Positions 51,653-60,864 of a DNA stretch of 64,000 nt are shown here, in pieces; position 1 is the stretch's first letter, and every line of letters begins with the position of its first letter. The notes below the pieces were generated by a model. It made no database searches. It had not been told where the DNA came from and worked only from the letters and a program-made list of their open reading frames with translations. The stretch is taken from positions 3,658,001 through 3,722,000 of the forward strand of contig NZ_JAPEOR010000001.1 in NCBI RefSeq assembly GCF_026341125.1. Reading direction: 5' to 3'. Position numbers and translations under genes: made by a program. This stretch comes from Streptomyces sp. NBC_01142 (GTDB lineage: Bacteria > Actinomycetota > Actinomycetes > Streptomycetales > Streptomycetaceae).

Positions 51653-52546
51653 TCACTGCTTCCTGAAGTGCTCGATCAGACGCGAGTAGCTGTCATTGGC
51701 ATGGCCGTCTCCCACGGCCTTGTTCACGAGGCCGAGGGTATAGCCGGGGAATTCGACGTCGATGTTCCGCGCCCTGCTCTCGCGGACCAGGTCCTCGACC
51801 GAGGGCCGGTGGTGCTGGAGCGCTCCGTACTGCGTCGCGTACTCACCACGGTCGACCTCGTCGGCGATCACCGGGAAGGACGCCAGTAGTGCGGTAACGG
51901 ACGGGCCGGCGTCGTCCAGGAACCGCTTCACCTCGATGCCCTCGCTGGACAGCAGAGCGGCCGCGTGCAGGAATCCGTTGAGCGCGCCCCACATGGTGCC
52001 GTGCACGGCCATTCCGTACAGGGCCGGTACACCGGCGTCGGCCGAGATCAGCGTTCCCCGGCCACCGATGAGCTGGAGCGTTGGATGAAAGTGGTTGAAC
52101 ACGGCGTCGGAACCGCCATAGAAAATCACCGTCTCCGTTCCTCCGATGCCCGGAGCGATCGTCATGATCTGCCCATGGAGATACTGCGCGCCCTGGTCCC
52201 TGACCCACTCGGCCACGGCCCTGGCCTCTGCGGATGTCCCATCCGTGAGGTTGAGCACGGAGCGGCCGGAAAGCGCGTCGCCCGACGATTCCAGAACCTC
52301 GCGAGCCGTCGCGTTGCCCTTCACGCTGACGACCACAAGAGGACTGGCGGCAACGGCGTCGCGGACAGTTGCGGACCGCTCAGCCCCCCTGGCGACCAGG
52401 GTGTCGGCCTTCTCCGGCGTACGGTTCCACACGGTGGTCGGGTGCCTGCCATCCAGGAAGGCGCCGGCGAGTGCGAAGCCCATCTCGCCCAGACCGATCA
52501 CGGTCACGGCCGGCTGGGCATCGGTTCGTTCTGAGGCAGTGTTCAT
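51653..52546 (-). CDS. Imine reductase-like NAD(P)-dependent oxidoreductase
   Basis: This 297-residue protein has an N-terminal Rossmann domain (VIGLGEMGFALAGAFLDGRH, then TVWNRTPEKAD, the NADP type with Arg) and an all-helical C-terminal dimerisation domain. The beta-hydroxyacid-dehydrogenase-like TDGTSAEAR motif and the GGTETVIFYGG segment are typical of actinobacterial imine reductases. They reduce cyclic imines with NADPH; the native substrate is unknown. GGGAGAGAG precedes the ATG at 52546, with a GTG one codon earlier. It is a single gene next to ISL3 debris. Confidence 0.85.
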   Translation of the reverse strand: MNTASERTDAQPAVTVIGLGEMGFALAGAFLDGRHPTTVWNRTPEKADTLVARGAERSATVRDAVAASPLVVVSVKGNATAREVLESSGDALSGRSVLNLTDGTSAEARAVAEWVRDQGAQYLHGQIMTIAPGIGGTETVIFYGGSDAVFNHFHPTLQLIGGRGTLISADAGVPALYGMAVHGTMWGALNGFLHAAALLSSEGIEVKRFLDDAGPSVTALLASFPVIADEVDRGEYATQYGALQHHRPSVEDLVRESRARNIDVEFPGYTLGLVNKAVGDGHANDSYSRLIEHFRKQ

Positions 52547-52965
52547 CACAGTCGCTCTCTCCCAGGTTGCAGTGGTTCAGCCCATCCAGGGCCGCCACTG
52601 GTGCTGCGCGAAACGTCACGCTAGAACCTGAACCGAAGTTGAGGTCAAGGTCATCCGCGATTCGCGACGGTCGAGGATCGGAAACGGCATCTGAGCCTGC
52701 TCTGCCTGCGAGGCACGCACCCCGTGCAGTTCGGACAGCGGCTGCTGGCGACGCGGGAGTGCGCCTGGCCTTCGCGGTCCTCGGCCGGGAGCGGCGGGGG
52801 CTGATGCGTGAACCGCCACACCAGGCACTGACTGTTCCGCTCGGGATTCCGGAGCAGACCGCCCCCGGCCGGAGCCGCCAGGTTGTCCGCAAACGTCTCG
52901 CCGCCCTCCGGGCAGGCATCGCCGAACCGGTCCGGGCCGACATCCCCAGCCCCCGCAAGATCACC
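52547..52965. other. Gap upstream of the imine reductase
   Basis: About 400 bp. The first 80 bp probably hold the promoter. The rest shows no recognised sense on either strand and may be internal IS debris. Confidence 0.35.
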
Positions 52966-53365
52966 TTTTTTCTGAAGTAGTGCCAGCGATCTGCCACCTC
53001 CAGCGCGTTGGGGACGGCCTGTCTGATGGCCTTGGTGAATGCCATGAGGCGGTCTCGGCACACGATCTCGGCGCCGGGGTGCTTCTGGAGCCAGGCGGCG
53101 ACCGTGCCAGTCCCCGATCAGGCGACACGTCCACCGACCTGGAAGTCTCGATGTCGACGAGGACGGTGCCGTAGGTCCGGCCCCTCCGGAAAAGCGAACT
53201 CGTCGATTCCGAGTATCCGTGGTGCCTGGGCCGGCACGGGCCGAGTGGCCAACTGCCCCAAGAGGGTCGTCCGCCGGCCGTGGAGTCGCAGCTTCGTGCA
53301 GAGGCGTTTGCCCGGGTGGCCGCCTGAACTCGGCGACAGCAGCATCTCAGCACGCTCTGACACTC
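52966..53365 (-). pseudogene. ISL3-type transposase remnant
   Basis: Minus-strand frames give RILGIDEFAFPEG, then RTYGTVLVDIETSRSVDV, and then CRDRLMAFTKAIRQAVPNALEVADRWHYF. This is the catalytic core of an ISL3-family transposase, with the DDE-type motif ADRWH. At least two frameshifts separate the pieces, and the remainder is unrecognisable. Confidence 0.8.
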
Positions 53366-53677
53366 CGGAGCAGTGGCTATCCGGCGACGCCCGGAGTCTG
53401 GGACTGTTCTGCGGACGTCGGAACGGCAGTCAGAACCCCGTAGTTGGCCAGTCTGAGCACTCTCGTTGGCGACTATCCGCTGTCGGCGTCGCTCGCGCTG
53501 CTCTCGACATCGCCACTGTCGCCGTCAAGCCCGCCCCGGCACCCGCCCTCCCGTCCACCGAGCCGCCCCAATCCGGGGCCGCGCGGCGTTTCATGTCCGC
53601 CGTGGCCGCGGGCAAAGGGGAGCCGATCGCTGTATTCGACGTACCCGTGATGAGCGAAACTCATCCGCTCCGCTAAC

Positions 53678-55090
53678 ATGTTCGAGCTCACAACGATCAC
53701 GTTGAAATATGACAAACGGGCTGAAAAATTGATATCTAGGATAACGCGAGGGCCTTCGCGAATAGACGGCAGCCTTCGGTTGGCTGCATGGCGTCAACCA
53801 CGCGTCATGCTGTGGGTCGCGGTGAGTGTGGTGGCCCTCGGATTCCTCATTGCACTGGAGATCGCCGCGCGCCGGTACGGCGTGCCGGGGCCGATGACCA
53901 ACCAGGTGCGAGAGGTGATACTCGCCCCCAAGTCAGGGCCGCTGCTGTACGCCGGTATGGCGTTGATGATGGTGGTGCTCACCTGGCGGCAGCGGTTCGT
54001 CGCGGTCGGCGCCGCCATCGGCATCGACGTCGTCTTCTGGCTCGTGCGGTGGGCTGTCGACGCCGAGATGATGGCCGGCAACGGCGCGTTGTGGGTGGTC
54101 CTGGCCCATGCCGTCATCGCTGTCACGCGCCGCACCGGCCGGGACCGTGTCCTGCTGCTGAAAGGCGTCGGACTGGGCCTGCTGCTGGTGACCGGCCGCA
54201 AGACCGGCGACACCTGGCTGCTGATCACGTCGAAGACCCGTCCGATGGTGCTCGACCAGTATGTGGCAGCCGCCGATCACGCGTTGGGCAGTCCGTCGTG
54301 GCTGGTGGGCCGGATCGTCGAGGCAACCGGCCCGCTCGGCGCCCACGTTCTCGACTGGGTCTACGTTCAGCTGGGGGTGGCCGCGGTCCTCGTCGCGCTG
54401 TACCAGCTGCGCAATGTGGCGGCCGAGCGCAGCTTCCCGGGCCATCATCTGGTGCGCACCTTTCTGGTCATCGGCCTGCTCGGCCCGGGCATCTACATGA
54501 TCTACCCGGTGGTCGGACCCGTCTTTGCCTACGGTGCCGACGGGGGGCACTGGGCGGTGACCAACCTGTGGCCGGACACACCGCCGCCGGTCACTACCCC
54601 GCACCCGATGCCCTTCGACGAGATCACCCCGCGCAATTGCATGCCCAGTCTGCACACGGCGTGGGCTACCGCGATCTTCATTCATTCCCGCAAGGGCCCG
54701 CGGGCTCTGCGATTCGCAGGCGCGTTCTGGCTGATCGCCACGCTCGGCGCAACGCTGGGGTTCGGCTACCACTACGGCGCGGACATCGTTGCCGGTGTGG
54801 TGTTCACGCTCACGATCGAGACGGCGTTGCGCTCCCTCGACCGCGGGTGGGACCGGCCGGGAATCCAGCTGGTCGTCTACGGCGCCGCGGTCTTCGCTGC
54901 GCTCTTGGCGTCGTATCGCTATCTGTCGATGGAGATGGCCGAATATCCGTGGGTGTTCGGTCCGCTGCTCATTCTGGCGATGACCTCAGTGCTCTACGGC
55001 TACGTACGGACCACCACGCTGTGGGATCGGAAGGCCGCGTCGGCGCATCTGCCGGAACCGCGACGCGAACCGCAGCCCGAACTGGTTTGA
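53678..55090 (+). CDS. PAP2-superfamily membrane protein
   Basis: This protein of up to 470 residues has at least eight hydrophobic helices. The PAP2 signature lies in the C-terminal half: PRNCMPSLHTAWA (phosphatase motif 2, SxH) and FGYHYGADIVAG (motif 3 His and Asp). Such enzymes remove or transfer phosphate on lipid-linked substrates at the outer face of the membrane; inositol-phosphoceramide-synthase-like forms share this layout. The first 30-40 codons are far less GC-rich than the rest and lack a ribosome-binding site. The true start may be the ATG at 53807, and the AT-rich stretch 53690-53750 may be the promoter. Confidence 0.8.
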   Translation: MFELTTITLKYDKRAEKLISRITRGPSRIDGSLRLAAWRQPRVMLWVAVSVVALGFLIALEIAARRYGVPGPMTNQVREVILAPKSGPLLYAGMALMMVVLTWRQRFVAVGAAIGIDVVFWLVRWAVDAEMMAGNGALWVVLAHAVIAVTRRTGRDRVLLLKGVGLGLLLVTGRKTGDTWLLITSKTRPMVLDQYVAAADHALGSPSWLVGRIVEATGPLGAHVLDWVYVQLGVAAVLVALYQLRNVAAERSFPGHHLVRTFLVIGLLGPGIYMIYPVVGPVFAYGADGGHWAVTNLWPDTPPPVTTPHPMPFDEITPRNCMPSLHTAWATAIFIHSRKGPRALRFAGAFWLIATLGATLGFGYHYGADIVAGVVFTLTIETALRSLDRGWDRPGIQLVVYGAAVFAALLASYRYLSMEMAEYPWVFGPLLILAMTSVLYGYVRTTTLWDRKAASAHLPEPRREPQPELV

Positions 55091-55141
55091 GTCATGTTGT
55101 AGCGGGTCGTGGGCTGAGCGCCTCCCGGGTGGGCCGGCAGT

Positions 55142-55330
55142 GTGGTTGGTTCTGACCGGTTAGTGATCACTGATGCGATGTGGGACCGGATCGAGCCGCT
55201 GATGCCGGCCGATCCGGTCCGCGGACGACGGTGGGCCGACCACCGCAGGACCCTTGAGACCGTCGCGTGGAAGTACCGCACCTGCTCGCCCTGGAGGGAT
55301 CTGCCCGACGAGCTCGGGTCGTGCTTTCCC
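55142..55330 (+). pseudogene. IS5-type transposase N-terminal fragment
   Basis: DRLVITDAMWDRIEPLMPADPVRGRRW and TLETVAWKYRTCSPWRDLPDELGS match the first 60 residues of an IS5-type transposase. After about 55330 the similarity ends. The 17-bp direct repeat described below lies just downstream. Confidence 0.75.
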
Positions 55331-55353
55331 GGCATCAGCTGTCGTTCGCGGGC

Positions 55354-55370
55354 CCCGGCAAGATCCGGAG
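55354..55370 (+). repeat. 17-bp direct repeat, left copy
   Basis: CCCGGCAAGATCCGGAG; an identical copy occurs at 57244-57260, the two flanking the DUF1996 gene. Confidence 0.7.
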
Positions 55371-55524
55371 TACACGCCCCCAGGTCTTACGAGACTGTGA
55401 CACCCCTAGGACTCACGGGGTGGACGGGACTGATGTGCTGCCAGAGTGTGCCGCCAACGAGGGCCCGCCGTCAGGGACTTGATCCGGACGTGCGGTCGGA
55501 TTCAGCAGAAAGCGAGCACACTCC

Positions 55525-56916
55525 ATGAATCAGCGGCACAAGATGAACCGCACCAGGCGAAAGGCGCTCCTCGCAGTGGCCGGTCTGGTGCTGGGAGGCG
55601 GCGGCCTGGCGGTCGTCAACGCCGGGGCCAATGCCAGCAGCCCCGGCGGACAGACGGCCGCAGCGGTCGCCTGTCCGTCGGTGGAGGAGCGGCTGCCGGA
55701 CGTTTCCGCGGGGGCTCGTGCCGAGGTGCGTCGGGACCTGAGCCTCATGCGGCAGGACATCGTGGCGGCCGACGCCCGGCTGGCCTCCGGCAAGGGCGTG
55801 TCGTCCCGTTCCGTCCTCGGACGGCTGTGGTCCAAACGCTCGGCCGCTCTGGAGCGGATCGAGATCGCCGTCGAGCGGGGCGGAAGCGCGCGTCCGCAGA
55901 ACCTGCAGAGCCTCTCGCTCTGCACCGTCCAGGACGGGAAAACTGCCGAGGTGAAGGCTCAGGGCGGCCAGCAGCAGGGGGCGGGACAGCCCCCTGCCGG
56001 CGCGCCGGGGGCCGGGCAGCCACCCGCGGGCGGGCCGTCGCCCGAGGACTTCGTTGACATCACCACCGTCCCGCCGAACGTCCAGAAGGCGCGGGCCGGC
56101 CGTTCCGCCTCGACGGGCACATTCCGGTCCAGGTGCGGTGTGAACGCCCAGGGGCTATTCAACTCCGACAATGTCATCGTGGCTCCCGGGGTGGCCAACG
56201 GCGCCCACCACACCCACGACTACGTGGGCGCGGTCGGTGTCGACGGATTCACCACCAACGAGTCGCTGGCCGCCTCACGGACGACCTGCACCAACGGCGA
56301 CCGATCGACGTACTACTGGCCTGTGCTGCGGGACCGCAGCGGCGTCCAGGAGTCGGACGCCGACAAACAGGGCGGAGGCGCCGAGGGCAACATCGGCGCG
56401 ATCCTCACCCCCGCGACCGTCTCATTGCAGTTCGTCGGCAACCCCCGGTCCAAGGTGACGGCCATGCCGCGGTTCCTTCGCATCATCACGGGCGACGCCA
56501 AGGCCAACGCGAACGGCGGAGCCAACGCGAACGCCCGCTTCACCTGCACCGGCTTGGAGAACCGCGTCGAGCTGAAGGACAAGTACCCGATCTGCCCGCA
56601 GGGCAGCAAGCTGATGCGGGTGTCCAAGTTCCAGAGCTGCTGGGACGGCAAGAACACCGACAGCGCCAACCACCGCTCCCACGTCGCCTTCGCCGACGCC
56701 CGGGGCACGTGCCCCGCCGGGTTCCGGCCGATCCCGCAGCTGGTGCAGCGCGTCACCTACAACGGCCTCGCCGGCTCCACGGGTTTCGCGATCGACAGCT
56801 TCCCCGAGTCGCTCCACAAGCCCGTCACCGACCACGGTGACTTCATCAACGCCATGCCGGACGCGCTGATGAAACAGGCCGTCAGCTGCATCAACACCGG
56901 CCGCCGCTGCGGCTGA
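55525..56916 (+). CDS. Secreted DUF1996 domain protein
   Basis: This 463-residue protein has an N-terminal signal (RRKALLAVAGLVLGGGGLAV) and a helical first domain (about residues 50-135). A Gly/Pro/Gln-rich linker (QQQGAGQPPAGAPGAG) is followed by a DUF1996 domain (about 195-455) with the typical HHTHDYVG, MPRFLRIITGDAKA, FQSCWDGKN and DSFPESLHKPVTDHGDF motifs. Family members are exported and common in fungi and actinomycetes; the activity is unknown. The ATG at 55525 has a weak ribosome-binding site; an ATG six codons on is possible. A hairpin follows the stop and a 17-bp direct repeat flanks the gene. Confidence 0.88.
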   Translation: MNQRHKMNRTRRKALLAVAGLVLGGGGLAVVNAGANASSPGGQTAAAVACPSVEERLPDVSAGARAEVRRDLSLMRQDIVAADARLASGKGVSSRSVLGRLWSKRSAALERIEIAVERGGSARPQNLQSLSLCTVQDGKTAEVKAQGGQQQGAGQPPAGAPGAGQPPAGGPSPEDFVDITTVPPNVQKARAGRSASTGTFRSRCGVNAQGLFNSDNVIVAPGVANGAHHTHDYVGAVGVDGFTTNESLAASRTTCTNGDRSTYYWPVLRDRSGVQESDADKQGGGAEGNIGAILTPATVSLQFVGNPRSKVTAMPRFLRIITGDAKANANGGANANARFTCTGLENRVELKDKYPICPQGSKLMRVSKFQSCWDGKNTDSANHRSHVAFADARGTCPAGFRPIPQLVQRVTYNGLAGSTGFAIDSFPESLHKPVTDHGDFINAMPDALMKQAVSCINTGRRCG

Positions 56917-56933
56917 CCGCTTCCACACCCAGG

Positions 56934-56960
56934 CCCGGCAGCGAGCAGCACGCTGCCGGG
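56934..56960 (+). terminator. Terminator of the DUF1996 gene
   Basis: CCCGGCAGCG and CGCTGCCGGG form a perfect 10-bp stem with a 7-base loop, starting 18 bp after the stop codon. Confidence 0.65.
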
Positions 56961-57243
56961 CGACCCGCACCTCGGACCGCGTCGCACCCCGGCCATTCAC
57001 CGGACGCTCGCCTACGCCGCACCGTAACTGCGCTGCCGGAGGATCCGGTGGGGTCGCACGCGGAGTACGTCTGGCAGATCTCGGAGCGTTTGGCGAATGT
57101 CGAGGATGCGGCTATGCGTGCTGAGCGGATTGGGGCCGGAGTAGTCATCTGGTAGAGCGACGCAACCTGGTCCTGACTGGCGACAACGCAGCCGGGCGCA
57201 CCCCCGGCGAAGCTCTGGGGGAGTGCGTGCCAGGGCACGCGAG

Positions 57244-57260
57244 CCCGGCAAGATCCGGAG
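57244..57260 (+). repeat. 17-bp direct repeat, right copy
   Basis: Identical to 55354-55370. It lies 15 bp from the 3' end of the FAD-dependent oxidoreductase gene. Confidence 0.7.
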
Positions 57261-57274
57261 GCTCTGGCCGCCGC

Positions 57275-58507
57275 TCACCGCAGCGACGCGGTCGGCGGGC
57301 GCTCGCGGACGGCGCCGTAGGCGAGGAAGTACGCCGGCACCCGGTTCAGCCACCGCGAGGTGGTGAGCAGCTCGGTCAGCCGCTGCGCCCGCCTGGGGTT
57401 CCCGAACGGCGGGCGGCCCGCCAGCACCGGTTCGATGACGCGCGCGTGGGCGGTCCGTTGCAGCGCCTGCGTCACGACCGTGGTCGGCCTGCGGCGGCGC
57501 TGGACGGCGCGTACGTCCCGGAGCCCGACCGCGCCCCGGCGCAGCGGTTCGACGAGATAACGGGCGGCGGCCACGGCGTCCTCGACGGCGAGGTTGATGC
57601 CGATGCCGAAGACCGGCGACATCGCGTGGGCCGCGTCGCCGATGCACAGCACCCCCGGGCGGTGCCAGCGCCGGAGGCGGTCGAGTCGTACGTCGAGGAG
57701 CTTCACGTCGTCCCACGACCGCAGCGAGTCCACCCGGTCCGCCAGCCACGGGACGGCGGCCGTGAACTCGGCCATGAACTGCTCCAGTCCGGCGGCGCGG
57801 CGCTCGGCGTCGGTCCCCTTGGGGATCAGACCGGCGCACTGCCAGTAGTCCCCGCGGTCGATCATGGCGCAGAAGAACCGATCGCCGACGCCTCCCACCA
57901 GCCCGTGCGGGTCGCCGTCGCGCCGCGGCAGCCGGAACCACCAGGCGTCCATCGGGCAGGTGAATCTCCGCAGCCCCAGTTCGGGCAGCGACCGGGCCAG
58001 CGAACCCCGGCCGTCGCAGGCCACCGTGAGGGTGGCCCGCAGTTCGCCGGTGCGGCCGTCGGAGGTGCGGTAGCGCACCCCGGTGACCCGGCCGCGCTCC
58101 TGCAGGAAGGCGGTCGCCTCGGTGTTCATCCGCACGGAGAAGGACGGCTCCCGCGCGGCCTCGTCCACCAGCAGGTTCAGCAGGTCCCACTGCGGCACCA
58201 TCGCGACATAGTTGTACGGGCCCCGCAGTGCGCCGATGTCTCCGACGGTGACCAGCGAACGGTCCGGTCCGAGCGGCAGCTGGACCGTCGTCACCCGCCG
58301 CTGCGGCAGCCGCGCGAACCGCTCGGCCAGGCCCAGTTCGTCCAGCAGTGCCAGGGTGGACGGATGCACGGTGTCGCCGCGGAAGTCGCGCAGGAAGTCG
58401 CCGTGCTTCTCCAGGACCGTGACCGCCACGCCGGCTCGGGCCAGGAGCAGGCCGAGGACCATTCCGGCGGGGCCGCCACCCACCACACAGCACGTGGTCC
58501 GCTCCAT
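57275..58507 (-). CDS. FAD-dependent monooxygenase-type oxidoreductase
   Basis: This 410-residue protein belongs to the p-hydroxybenzoate-hydroxylase-like flavoprotein group. It has VVGGGPAGMVLGLLLARAG (FAD Rossmann loop), FRGDTVHPSTLALL, CDGRGS (the DG motif) and CIGDAAHAMSPVFGIGINLA (the GD motif). It would hydroxylate or epoxidise an aromatic or polyketide-like substrate using NAD(P)H and oxygen. GAAGGGAGGGG precedes the ATG at 58507. It is divergent from a P450 gene only 105 bp away, so the two are probably co-regulated tailoring enzymes; no biosynthetic core gene lies in the window. Confidence 0.9.
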   Translation of the reverse strand: MERTTCCVVGGGPAGMVLGLLLARAGVAVTVLEKHGDFLRDFRGDTVHPSTLALLDELGLAERFARLPQRRVTTVQLPLGPDRSLVTVGDIGALRGPYNYVAMVPQWDLLNLLVDEAAREPSFSVRMNTEATAFLQERGRVTGVRYRTSDGRTGELRATLTVACDGRGSLARSLPELGLRRFTCPMDAWWFRLPRRDGDPHGLVGGVGDRFFCAMIDRGDYWQCAGLIPKGTDAERRAAGLEQFMAEFTAAVPWLADRVDSLRSWDDVKLLDVRLDRLRRWHRPGVLCIGDAAHAMSPVFGIGINLAVEDAVAAARYLVEPLRRGAVGLRDVRAVQRRRRPTTVVTQALQRTAHARVIEPVLAGRPPFGNPRRAQRLTELLTTSRWLNRVPAYFLAYGAVRERPPTASLR

Positions 58508-58612
58508 CGCGCCCCTCCCTTCGGTGAAACCCCGGGATCTACCACACTGGAACTACTGGGACATATACCCTCTAATTCGCCGCGCTGATCGCGAGGTACT
58601 CCGGGAGGCATC

Positions 58613-59833
58613 ATGAGCCAGCAGCCGGTCCTTCTGCCCTACGCCGACCCGGCCTTCGTGGCGGACCCCTTCCCGCTCTACCGACAGCTGCGCGAGGACG
58701 GCCCCGTACGCCGCGCCGTCATCGCAGGCGGCCTGGAAGCCTGGCTGGTCACGCGGCACGAGGACGGCCTCGCGGCCCTCTCCGACGCGCGGCTGAGCAG
58801 CGACGTCCGCGACGCGTCGGACACCCGTCTCCTGCGGCAGCTGCCCGAGACGGAGCGCGAGTCCATGCTGAGCAACATGCTCCGCTCCGACCCGCCCGAC
58901 CACACCCGCCTGCGCCGACTGGTCTCGAAGGCGTTCACCGCGCGCAGGGTGGCCAAGCTGCGACCCCGCATCCAGGAGATCACCGACGCGCTCCTCGACG
59001 CGGTCGTGCCGGCCGGCCGCGCCGACCTCGTCGAGGACTTCGCGCTGCCGCTCCCCGTCACGGTGATCAGTGAACTGCTCGGGGTGCCCGTGGCGGACCG
59101 GCACGAGTTCCAGCGGTGGACCGACGACATGATCATGCGGGGGGCCGAACCGCCGGATCCGGCGGTGGTGAACGCGGCATGGCAGGAGATGCGCTCGTAC
59201 CTGACGAAGCTGCTGGAGGCCAAACGGGATCGGCCCGGGGACGACCTGCTCAGCGCGCTGATCACCGCCCGGGACGAGGAGCAGCAGCTGGACGAGGACG
59301 AGCTGATCGCCATGGCGTTCCTGCTGCTGGTCGCCGGATACATCACCACGGTAAACCTGATCGGCGGCGGCATCGCCGCGCTGCTCGCCCACCCCGACCA
59401 GATGGCGCTGCTGCGGGCCGATCCGGAGCTGTTGCCGGGAGCGATCGAGGAGTTCCTCCGCTACGACGGACCGGTCAGCCCCGGCATCGCCCGGTTCGCG
59501 CGCGAGGACGTCACCATCGCCGGCGTGACCGTCCCGAACGGTGCGACCGTGCTGGTCGCCTCGGCCATCGCCGACCGCGACCCGGAGCGGTTCGCCGACC
59601 CCGACCGCCTGGACATCACCCGGCGGGACAACGCCCACCTTGCGTTCGGGCACGGTATCCACTACTGCCTGGGGGCGCCGCTTGCCCGGCTTGAGGGCCA
59701 GATCGCCATCGGGGCCGCCCTGCGCCGCCTTCCCGGCCTCTCCCTGGTTGTACCCCTGGGCGAGCTCCGGTGGCGGCCCGGCGGACTGCGAGGTCCCGAG
59801 CACCTGCCGGTCACGTTCACGCCCGGCGGCTAG
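58613..59833 (+). CDS. Cytochrome P450
   Basis: This 406-residue P450 has the ExxR pair (E280, R283), heme loop FGHGIHYCLG with Cys352, and I-helix AGYITT (241-246). It resembles streptomycete CYP107-like enzymes in length and in DPPDHTRLRRLVSKAFT. P450s of this class oxidise small molecules with electrons from ferredoxin; none is encoded nearby. The I-helix lacks the usual acidic residue before the Thr (AGxET), which may affect oxygen activation. GGGAGG lies just before the ATG. It is divergent from the FAD oxidoreductase. Confidence 0.93.
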   Translation: MSQQPVLLPYADPAFVADPFPLYRQLREDGPVRRAVIAGGLEAWLVTRHEDGLAALSDARLSSDVRDASDTRLLRQLPETERESMLSNMLRSDPPDHTRLRRLVSKAFTARRVAKLRPRIQEITDALLDAVVPAGRADLVEDFALPLPVTVISELLGVPVADRHEFQRWTDDMIMRGAEPPDPAVVNAAWQEMRSYLTKLLEAKRDRPGDDLLSALITARDEEQQLDEDELIAMAFLLLVAGYITTVNLIGGGIAALLAHPDQMALLRADPELLPGAIEEFLRYDGPVSPGIARFAREDVTIAGVTVPNGATVLVASAIADRDPERFADPDRLDITRRDNAHLAFGHGIHYCLGAPLARLEGQIAIGAALRRLPGLSLVVPLGELRWRPGGLRGPEHLPVTFTPGG

Positions 59834-59839
59834 AGGTGC

Positions 59840-60640
59840 TTGGTTAGGTTGGTGGCTGTCTGCTTCTTGGGGTGGGTAGGGGCGTCCGCAGGTGGTGCAG
59901 GTTCCGGCCCAGCATCGGTGTGGTGGCGGGCAGGTTGGAGGTCCAGTAGCCGGTCGGGGCCTGCTCGCCGGCGGGCCGTTCCACCAGCACCGTCCGGACC
60001 GGCAGGACCGTCCCATTCGTAGTGACCGCCGCCTGCTTCCTGGGCGGTACGCAGCGACTGCTTGCCCGCCGGCCGCACCCGCAGCACCGCGAACCGTGAC
60101 GTCATCGGCCCCTTGCTGCCTTCACGTCAGGTGACTTCGGTGAAGTGGGAGACCGGTGCTTCGGTGGCGAGGCGGGGCAGGGACTGCGGCGGGGTGCGGT
60201 AGCGGGCAATGTGGGCGGCGCGAGCCGGCCATAGGCCGGTTGGTGCGGCTCGGCCGCCTCAGGGTGGGCGACCTCCCCGTCAGTGCCGCCACACAGGACA
60301 GTCCCCGCTCCTCCAGGATGAGGCGGAGGGGCGTACCCGTGCCGTATCTCGCGTCGGCCACCACCACCCGAGGGGTCAGCTGCCAGTCGGCGGGCATGTC
60401 CAGCAGGCCAAGGGCCAGACCCGCCACTTCTCCTGGCGTCCGCCCCAGTCGGGCACTCCGGCCGCCCGGCGGCGGTCCGGGTCATCGCTCCGTTCCCGGG
60501 GCGGATTCAGCTGCCGGTTCAGCGGGCAGGAGGCGGTGTCGGTGGCCAGCGGTCCGTGGTGGGGGCGCCGTTTACGAGCGGCGAAGGAGGTTCCTCGCAG
60601 TTCAGCGTGACGTCCGGGGAGTTGGCTTGTTCTGTGCGAG
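59840..60640 (-). pseudogene. IS701-type transposase remnant
   Basis: Minus-strand pieces in different frames read PLATDTASCPLNRQLNPP, then ALGLLDMPADWQLTPRVVVADA, CVAALTGR, MTSRFAVLRVRPAGKQSLR, and finally VLVEWPAGEQAPTGYWTSNL and PATTP. This is the order of an IS701-type transposase of the kind that follows ADAGYG with VLALTGK. Several frameshifts, a changed ADARYG motif and loss of both ends show it is dead. Confidence 0.8.
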
Positions 60641-60864
60641 AGCCGGGGCGTGCGTCGGCGGCTGGAGCGTGGCGACGTCGGGGTGAGCCGTCTCGATGGC
60701 TTGGGGTACGTCTCGTGTTGGGTGTGCTCGGTGAGAGTGTGCCAGTCGGCGGATGGCGAGCCTGTTGGCCAGGCCCCGGGTCTTGCCCGTGGTGGGCGGG
60801 GCACGGTACTCGACGGCGGCACGATGACATGGGGGTCCCTGGTGCCTGGTCTGTGGGTTGCGGC

